From DASPXY01 sp038227745 (GTDB taxonomy: Bacteria > Planctomycetota > Planctomycetia > Gemmatales > Gemmataceae): a DNA stretch of 9,904 nt. Shown in pieces: positions 1 through 8,083 of this stretch (position 1 is its first letter; each line of letters opens with the position of its first letter). The position numbers and the translations under genes were made by a program. The stretch spans positions 1 through 9,904 of the forward strand of contig JBBRPS010000363.1 in NCBI GenBank assembly GCA_038227745.1, written 5' to 3'. The notes under the pieces were generated by a model. That model had not been told where the DNA came from. It ran no database searches and worked only from the letters and a program-made list of their open reading frames with translations.

Positions 1-79
1 CTTCTCTGTCGTCGGCAGGCTTGATCCCCGCGACGCGGCCTCGCCGGAGCCGTCTCAGGTCGTGAACGACGCTCCCCCG
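1..79. other. Short non-coding window edge
   Basis: This is the sequence downstream of the stop codon of the helix-turn-helix gene on the minus strand. I see no recognisable gene, hairpin or repeat in it. Confidence 0.4.
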
Positions 80-757
80 TTACTTCCGCTTCGTGGCGCC
101 TTTCTTGAGGCGGTAGCCCTGGTCGGGGACCTTCTCGACGTCCAGCTTGGCCAGCGCGACCCACACCACGTTCACGAAGTTCTTGCTCGCAGTCTGGTAG
201 CCCGCCGCCAGCGCCCGCTCGGCCAACTCCCGGGCTTTCAGCGGCCGGTCGCTCTCGCGAAGCAGCCGCGTCAGCAGGTCCGTCAACGACACCTTCCCCT
301 TCACCCCTTCGGCCGCCTGCGGGGTTGTCGTCTGCGCGGCCTTGCCGTTCGTACCGGCCTTCTTTTCAGTGGGCGCGGCCTTGGCGGCAGGAGATGACTT
401 CGGGGCCTGGGGTTGGGGCAGCGTCACGCCGGGCTGGCCCTCGGCGCGGCGCTGCACGCCCTTGGTGACCATCTCGGAGACCGTGTTCTTCACCAGGCCG
501 GGGATGTTGCGGCTCGTCGTCGGGTACTTCTTCTGCACCACTTCCTCGGCCAGTTCCTTGGCGGTCATCGGCCGCCCCGCCGCGCGCACCAGCTCCAGGA
601 GGAAGCGTGCCAGGGTCGGAGCGCCATCGCCACGTGCCTTCACAGTAGCCGGTGCCGACGCGGTGATCGGCGGCGTTGGGGTAGGTGCCCGACCGGAGAG
701 GGTGCCGGTGCTGACGTTATCGATCTCGGCGTCGAGGGCACGCAGTGGGTGTGGCAA
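80..757 (-). CDS. Duplicated winged-helix-type DNA-binding protein
   Basis: This 225-aa protein contains the same domain twice. Copy 1 (about residues 47-105) has 'GRPMTAKELAEEV', and copy 2 (about 155-215) has 'DRPLKARELAERA'; both continue with a T/SxxxN patch ('TTSRNI' and 'TASKNF') and a final amphipathic helix. The pattern resembles winged helix-turn-helix domains of the HARE-HTH or related type. A linker rich in Ala, Lys, Thr and Pro (about 106-153) separates the copies, and the C-terminus is strongly basic ('KKGATKRK'), which suits DNA binding, perhaps as a chromatin-like or regulatory protein. The start used here is TTG at 757; an in-frame TAG lies only 15 bases upstream (773-775), so the protein cannot begin much earlier, and the Shine-Dalgarno is poor. 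A GTG within 'ATVKARG' (residue 39) is an alternative start that keeps both domains. The exact DNA target is unknown. Confidence 0.75.
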   Translation of the reverse strand: MPHPLRALDAEIDNVSTGTLSGRAPTPTPPITASAPATVKARGDGAPTLARFLLELVRAAGRPMTAKELAEEVVQKKYPTTSRNIPGLVKNTVSEMVTKGVQRRAEGQPGVTLPQPQAPKSSPAAKAAPTEKKAGTNGKAAQTTTPQAAEGVKGKVSLTDLLTRLLRESDRPLKARELAERALAAGYQTASKNFVNVVWVALAKLDVEKVPDQGYRLKKGATKRK

Positions 758-809
758 ATCTTTCGGGAGCGTCTACGTTGAGAGGGAAGCCCAGCTGCGC
801 CGGCTGGGT

Positions 810-1856
810 GTGCTGCTGGTCTTTCTTGCCTCCCTGGAGAAGCCTGTGCCTTCCGAACCCACCTTCGCGGCGGATGCCCTGCTGCACCAGTTGCGCGGCC
901 GCTTTGAACAGTTGTGTCAGGATGTGGCCGCCAGTCACATCCGGGTCGGGACGTTCGAGTATCTGGCGGCCCGTCAGGACGAATCGACCCTGCGGGTGCT
1001 GGCCAACTACGCGATCGACCGTCACTACCCGGAACTGGTCGACACCCCGCGACAGTACCTGGAGTTCTTCCGCGCGGTCGCGGACCGCCAGGCCGCGCTC
1101 ATCGCCCGGTGGCAGCTGGTCGGGTTCATCCACGGGGTGATGAACACTGACAACATGGCGATCTCCGGGGAGACGATCGACTACGGCCCGTGCGCGTTCA
1201 TGAACGCCTACGGCCCGGACACGGTGTTCAGCTCGATCGACGACGCCGGCCGCTACGCCTACGGCAATCAACCCAGGATCGCGCAGCGGAACCTGGCCCG
1301 CTTCGCCGAGGCCCTGTTGCCGCTCGTGGATCTCGACCAGGAGAAGGCGATCGCCATCGCCTCGGAGGCCCTCGGCGAGTACCCCGCTCTGTTCGAGCGG
1401 TACTGGCTCGCCGGGATGCGGCAGAAGCTGGGGCTCCAGGCGAGCGAGGACGGTGACGTCGAGCTGATCCGGTCGCTGCTTGACTGGATGGAGAAGTCCC
1501 GGGCCGATTTCACCAACACGTTTCGCGACCTGTCGTCGGCGGGGCCGCCGGATGGCGACCAGTACCGGGACCCGGCCTTCCAGGATTGGTACGCTCGATG
1601 GCGGGATCGGCTCCGTCGGGACGGCCGGCCGGACGCCGCGACCTTCACCGAGATGCGGGTAGTCAACCCGGCCGTCATCCCGCGGAACCACCGGGTGGAG
1701 GAGGCCCTCTCCGCCGCGGAGGAGCACGACGACCTGTCGGTGCTGCATCGACTGCTGGCTGCGTTGGCGTCGCCGTATGAAGCGGGGGCCGACTCGGCCC
1801 AATATCAAGACCCACCGCCCGACGATTGCAAGTGCCAAACCTTCTGCGGGACGTAG
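810..1856 (+). pseudogene. selO: 5'-truncated SelO protein adenylyltransferase (C-terminal part)
   Basis: From about 924 to 1856 the frame reads as SelO (YdiU/UPF0061), a pseudokinase-fold enzyme that transfers AMP from ATP to protein hydroxyls. Visible hallmarks are 'ASHIRVGTFEY', 'GFIHGVMNTDN' (Asp codon 1149-1151), 'ETIDYGPCAFM' (Asp codon 1179-1181), 'GRYAYGNQP' and the C-terminal cysteine motif ending 'CQTFCGT'. In the family the two Asp-containing motifs supply the catalytic and metal-binding residues, and the terminal cysteine takes part in redox control. About 310 aa are present against roughly 480-520 in the family; the whole N-lobe with the ATP-binding glycine-rich and lysine region is missing. 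Upstream of 924 the frame stays open but does not look like SelO, so the ORF is a chimera. GTG at 810 or GTG at 924 could start translation, but no convincing ribosome binding site is seen. Without the nucleotide-binding lobe it should be inactive. Confidence 0.85.
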
Positions 1857-1923
1857 GCGGTCCGCCGCCGACGGTTGCGAGTGGGCGTCCGCCGTCAGCG
1901 GCGGCGACACCAAGACGACGCTC

Positions 1924-2515
1924 GACCGGAAGGGGCAGATCGGACTGTCGCAACATCGTCGCCAGCACGGGGAGTTCCTGGTCGTTGAGTTTGAGGACGT
2001 TCGCCAGTCCCAGGGACGCCCCCACCACCTCCGGCTGGATGAAGGGCGGCCGGAGGTTGATGTCGAAGATTCGCCAAGCGCCGGGGCAAGACGCGGCCAC
2101 CAGCCGGCGCACGGCCTCGGCCCCTCCCGCGGTCCGCTGGGCCAGGCTGCCGAAGCAGACGGCGTCGGCACTCCGCATTCGCGGCTAGCGCGGCGCCCTC
2201 GATGGCGAGGCCGTCCCAGGCGACGTCTTCGTGGATGGTGAACCGGGGCTGCTGGTCCGGCCCGATCTCGACACCCACGGTCCCTGTCGGCGCCTGGGGA
2301 TCCACCTGGATCAGGTCGATCGCCACCCGACGAGCGCGGAGCCGGCCAACGGCCTCCTGTCCCAGGTCGTCAGCGCCGACACGACTCACCAGGCTGGCGC
2401 CGGCTCCCAGCGAGCGGGCGTGCTGGATGAAGTTGGCCGGCGCGCCGCCGAGTTGCCAGCCAGCCGGGAGCAGGTCCCACAGGATCTCACCGACCGCGAT
2501 AACCTGGAACGGCAT
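1924..2515 (-). pseudogene. PfkB-family sugar kinase, frameshifted and 3'-truncated
   Basis: The gene starts at ATG 2515 behind a good purine-rich ribosome binding site (GAGGGGAGCGGAG). The first part has the PfkB (ribokinase/fructokinase-like) N-terminal pattern: 'VIAVGEILWDLLP', 'QLGGAPANF' for sugar binding, 'LVSRVGADDLG', 'PTGTVGVEI' and 'FTIHEDVAWD'. Near 2173-2174 the homology jumps to another frame and resumes as 'SADAVCFGSLAQR', 'WRIFDINLRPPF' and 'ANVLKLNDQELPVL'. Removing one base there would restore one continuous protein ('AANASADAVCFG'). Homology stops near 1924, after about 197 residues of the usual 300 or so. The lost part holds the GAGD-type motif with the catalytic aspartate, so no active kinase can be made. 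Family enzymes phosphorylate sugars such as fructose with ATP; the original substrate cannot be read from this remnant. It converges tail to tail on the SelO fragment. Confidence 0.85.
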
Positions 2516-2604
2516 GCTCCGCTCCCCTCACGTCCGGGCGGCCCATTCGGGGCGGCGGACAAAGCGGCGGGTTCACGACGGGACCGTCGCAGCTTTGGCC
2601 ACGC

Positions 2605-2630
2605 GCCCCTGGCTGGGAGCGGCCAGGGGC
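2605..2630. terminator. Perfect GC-rich hairpin, possible terminator
   Basis: A perfect 9-bp inverted repeat (GCCCCTGGC at 2605-2613, GCCAGGGGC at 2622-2630) closes an 8-base loop. It lies downstream of the nitrilase fragment and upstream of the kinase fragment, both on the minus strand, so it could end transcription of the former. There is no T-tract on either side, so it is not a classical Rho-independent terminator. The rest of the gap 2516-2733 shows nothing recognisable. Confidence 0.4.
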
Positions 2631-2733
2631 AGGATGCTCCTGCGGACGACAAGGAGCGTGCCCAGTGGCGCAAGCAGGCCCTGACCTGGCTGCGCGCCGT
2701 CTGGCCCTGCGGGGCGGGAACCCCCCGGACCGG

Positions 2734-3135
2734 CTACCTGCGCTGATCCCTGCTCGCCCGTTCCCGCACGGGCGCCGGGCGGTGGCGTGGGATCTCGGCC
2801 TTGAAGTCGCCGCGGCTGACCCACCGCGTGCGCTGCCCCAGATCCACCTCCGCGACCGCCACCGTGCCCCAGGCGCTGGCCTGGGCGATGGCCTTGCCGG
2901 TGTGATCGAAGACGGCCGAGACCGTCCAGTTCCGGGCCACGTCCTCGTAAGTGCTGCTCACCAGGTAGACGTGGTTCTCGCACGCCCGCGCCCGGGCCAG
3001 CAGCGGGTTGCAGCCCCACACCGTAACGTTCGCCGCTCCCGTCCGGTCCAGGACCAGCGTGACGCTCACGTTCGCCGGCAGGCCCGCAGCGGCCGCCAGC
3101 GCAGGGAGGCCAGCATCGGTGTGGGGTTGGTACAC
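2734..3135 (-). pseudogene. Nitrilase-family C-N hydrolase, C-terminal fragment
   Basis: The frame from about 3018 to 2734 matches the C-terminal part of a carbon-nitrogen (nitrilase/amidohydrolase) family protein as seen in planctomycetes: 'WGCNPLLARARACENH', 'VYLVSSTYEDVARNW', 'SAVFDHTGKAIAQA', 'WGTVAVAEVDLGQR' and 'GDFKAEIPRHRP'. Family members hydrolyse nitrile or amide bonds with a Glu-Lys-Cys triad. The N-terminal half carrying Glu and Lys, and the strand with the nucleophilic Cys, are absent here. The first 35-40 residues of this open frame (upstream of about 3018) do not look like the family and partly overlap, in another frame, a different gene remnant (3066-3164), so the ORF is a junction product. 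The protein would be inactive. The ending is natural: family members also stop soon after the 'PRHRP' motif, here with a short basic tail. Confidence 0.75.
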
Positions 3136-3164
3136 GTCAGCCAGGTCGGCTCATCCACGTTCAT
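3066..3164 (-). pseudogene. N-terminal scrap of a Gemmata-type paralogous family
   Basis: ATG at 3164 opens a 32-codon frame beginning 'MNVDEPTWLTCTNPTPMLAS' and ending at TGA 3066-3068. The pattern matches the N-terminus of an unnamed family abundant, to my recollection, in Gemmata genomes, which starts 'EWLxCTDPxPMLEFL' and continues with a 'RKLRLFACACCRR' segment. Here homology is lost after about 22 residues. The ATG overlaps the TGA of the preceding fragment (ATGA at 3161-3164), so the two remnants once formed, or still look like, adjacent tandem paralogues. The function of the family is unknown. Confidence 0.55.
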
Positions 3165-3672
3165 CCCTTGCCCAGCAGGGCATCGAGAACATGGCACCCC
3201 CGCGTGTGTGGCCCAGGCCCGCGCAGGTGACCGAGAACCGCCATGTTGGTGCAGCCAACCTCCTCCAGGGCGTCGGCCAGCACCGGCAGGACGCTCCAGT
3301 CCCGGTCGTCGTAGGCGCGCCGCGGGAGGGCGACAACACCGGGCGTCTGCCAGGTGGCGGCAAGGACAACGGGCCGGGACAAATCGCCAAGGAGGTCACG
3401 GAGCAGCAGAACCCACTGGGCACGGCGGTCGGCGATCCGCCCCTCGACGCACGGATCGGCGAGGCGCGGCCCAGCGGACAGTTCTGTCCCCAGTAGTGGG
3501 CCACCTCGGCGAATGCACGGGCGTTCGGGGAAGCGGCAGCCACAGCGTCCCAGAGCGGCTCCGCAAACGCCGGGGCCGACCACCCCCGCGCCGTGCGCTC
3601 GGCCGCGTCCTCCGCGTGCTTCCATTCTGCCGGGGTCGCCTCGGCGGACTTGTGCCGGAATGCGCGCGGGAG
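3161..3672 (-). pseudogene. C-terminal part of a Gemmata-type paralogous family, frameshifted
   Basis: On the minus strand, two frames together give the end of the same unnamed family. From about 3660 to 3468 the frame reads 'SAEATPAEWKHAEDAAER', 'PAFAEPLWDAVAAA' and 'ARAFAEVAHYWG', an Ala-rich helical stretch typical of the middle of these proteins. From about 3465 the neighbouring frame continues with 'LLLRDLLGDLSRPV', 'TPGVVALPRRAYDDRDW', 'VLADALEEVGCTN', 'HLRGPGPHTRGC' and 'DALLGKG' to TGA at 3161-3163, the characteristic family C-terminus. A frameshift near 3468-3480 is needed to join them. The N-terminal cysteine-rich region is missing. The first part follows the kinase stop codon (3673-3675) in the very same frame. 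No function is known, and the copy looks dead. Confidence 0.65.
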
Positions 3673-6986
<3,314 letters not shown>

Positions 6987-6990
<4 letters not shown>

Positions 6991-7610
6991 GCGGACGGTC
7001 CCAGTGCTTCTTTCAGCAAGACGATGGCCCGGGCCCAGAGCTTGCGGGCGGCTTCCGGCGTGCAGTCCAGTAGCTGGCCGATCGCGGCGAACGACCGGTC
7101 CTCGCGGTGCCGCAGGACGATCGCTTGCCGGTAATGTTCGGGCAGCTGTTCCAGGGCTCGCTCCAGCGCCACCGCCTGTTCCTGGGCAGCCGCCTGGCTG
7201 CTGGGCGACCGCGTGGCCGCAGGGGGATCGTGGCCCGGCTGGTCGCCGCGCACCGCATCCAGGGCAACCTCCCGCGACACCTGCCGTTTCTCGGTGGCGT
7301 GGAATTGCCGGCGGCAGTTGGCCAGGTTGTGCAGCAGGATGCGGCGCAGCCAGAAACGCAAATCGGCCTGGGTGCCACCGCGGAACTGGCCGAAGTCGCG
7401 CTGGGCCTCCAGGAACGTGTCCTGCACCAAGTCCGAGGGCGCGACCTTGGCCTGCAGATCGCTGTGCAGCTCCTCGTTGGCCACCAGGAGCAGGTAATGG
7501 CGGCACGACTCCATCAGCTGTCCGAGGGATTCCGGCGAGCCGGTGCGGGCGGCCTGGAGCAACGGACCAACGTCCGCGACGGACTCGGGACGATCGGGCA
7601 AGGACTTCAT
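6987..7610 (-). CDS. ECF-type sigma factor (planctomycete kinase-linked type)
   Basis: This 207-aa protein is an RNA polymerase sigma factor with only regions 2 and 4, as in the ECF group. Region 2 spans about 28-104, including 'APSDLVQDTFLEAQRDFGQF' (57-76) and 'DLRFWLRRILLHNLANCRRQF' broken here as 'DLRFWLRRILL' and 'HNLANCRRQF' (83-103). A Pro/Ser/Ala/Gln-rich linker follows (about 122-145). Region 4 spans about 145-203, with 'LPEHYRQAIVLRHRE' and the promoter -35-binding helix-turn-helix 'SFAAIGQLLDCTPEAARKLW' (173-192). The start ATG 7610 is set by a GGAGG ribosome site 10 bases upstream; longer in-frame extensions lack homology. Its TGA overlaps the kinase ATG by four bases. ECF sigma factors sitting next to or fused with Ser/Thr kinases are a known planctomycete arrangement, and no anti-sigma factor gene is visible nearby, so the kinase may take that controlling role (inference). 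Confidence 0.93.
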
Positions 7611-7620
7611 TGTCTCTATC

Positions 7621-7626
7621 CCTCCA
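7621..7626 (-). promoter_or_regulatory. Shine-Dalgarno of the ECF sigma gene
   Basis: The minus strand reads TGGAGG here, 10 bases before ATG 7610. It decides the start of the sigma factor over longer in-frame possibilities reaching up to 7895, whose extra residues show no sigma-like character. Confidence 0.7.
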
Positions 7627-7664
7627 GGCACGGAAGCCGACAAAACCGGACGCAATTTTCTCCC

Positions 7665-7693
7665 AGTATGACCGTGGCTTCTCCCGCTCGCAA
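7665..7693 (-). promoter_or_regulatory. Candidate promoter of the sigma-kinase operon
   Basis: Minus strand: a TTGCGA box (7693-7688) and a CATACT box (7670-7665), 17 bases apart, each matching four of six bases of the housekeeping -35/-10 consensus. The -10 box ends about 54 bases before the sigma ATG. This is the best match I found by eye in the gap, but such matches arise by chance. Confidence 0.3.
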
Positions 7694-7744
7694 GAGTCTG
7701 TTCGACGGAATTCCGCAGCGGCGCTTTTCCCGCTGTGCATATTT

Positions 7745-7763
7745 TTCGCGTCCGCTTCGCGTC
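7745..7763. promoter_or_regulatory. TTCGCGTC direct repeat, possible operator
   Basis: The 8-mer TTCGCGTC occurs at 7745-7752 and again at 7756-7763, with an 11-base period, about one DNA helical turn. It lies in the gap between the divergent sigma-factor and surface-protein genes, about 50 bases upstream of the candidate sigma promoter. Two same-face half-sites would suit a dimeric or cooperative regulator, or a response regulator. No binding protein is known. Confidence 0.3.
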
Positions 7764-7863
7764 ACGAGGGTGCCTGGTGAGGAGAGAGCGAGTTTTTTCC
7801 AGGGTGGCAAACGTGGCGAGCGGGTTGGGCCCCTGCCGGCTTCTCCGCCAGGAAGGAACCCTC

Positions 7864-8049
7864 ATGTCCGCGAACCTGTTCTCACGCTGGATCAAGAAGG
7901 CAATTTCAGAGAACCGCTTTCATCCGCCGCACATGCTCCGACGCCGACCTTCCTCTCATGCGTCCCGTTGGCCGACCGTCCGTATCTCGGGGGAAGCGTC
8001 CTGCTCGCTCCGGCGTGCTCGGGACACCGCTCCCTGTCCACGCCCCTGA
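7864..8049 (+). CDS. Possible 61-aa small protein or remnant leader of the surface protein
   Basis: ATG 7864 follows a strong AGGAAGGA ribosome site (7850-7857) at a 6-base spacing, better than that of the large gene downstream. The frame begins 'MSANLFSRWIKKAISENRF', then becomes Arg/Ser/Pro-rich and stops at TGA 8047-8049. The start resembles the short basic N-termini of planctomycete LEPR-XLL proteins, but no LEPR-XLL motif follows. It could be a real small protein, an upstream ORF that tunes translation of the gene at 8084, or the first exon-like scrap of a decayed paralogue. The second half has the composition of non-coding GC-rich DNA. Its stop codon lies inside the 8041-8060 hairpin. 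No function can be assigned. Confidence 0.35.
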   Translation: MSANLFSRWIKKAISENRFHPPHMLRRRPSSHASRWPTVRISGEASCSLRRARDTAPCPRP

Positions 8050-8060
8050 CCCCAGGGGCG
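8041..8060. promoter_or_regulatory. Perfect hairpin in the leader of the surface-protein gene
   Basis: CGCCCCTG (8041-8048) and CAGGGGCG (8053-8060) form a perfect 8-bp stem with a 4-base loop (ACCC). It ends 23 bases before ATG 8084, just upstream of the purine-rich ribosome site, and contains the stop codon of the small ORF. It may attenuate transcription or affect translation start; no T-tract follows, so a classical terminator is unlikely. Confidence 0.45.
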
Positions 8061-8083
8061 CGGCCGAAAGGATAGAGTGTGCC

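Noticed and set aside
810..923. Type VI secretion DotU-like origin for the leading residues of the SelO chimera
   Set aside because: 'LLHQLRGRFEQL' loosely recalls such proteins, but the stretch is too short and lacks diagnostic motifs.
717..2171. A 484-codon minus-strand frame over the SelO fragment
   Set aside because: It is opposite a recognisable SelO sequence, is Arg/Pro-rich and matches nothing; it is an antisense shadow.
2168..2180. Programmed ribosomal frameshift in the PfkB gene
   Set aside because: There is no slippery heptamer or following pseudoknot to see, and the gene also lacks its catalytic C-terminus, so a decay mutation is the simpler reading.
776..3672. Genomic island or insertion sequence as the cause of the debris
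   Set aside because: I found no transposase, integrase, tRNA gene, terminal inverted repeats or target duplications by eye.
6991..7740. Upstream in-frame extension of the kinase to 7740
   Set aside because: It would run through the whole sigma factor in another frame; the kinase starts naturally at ATG 6990 in the ATGA overlap.
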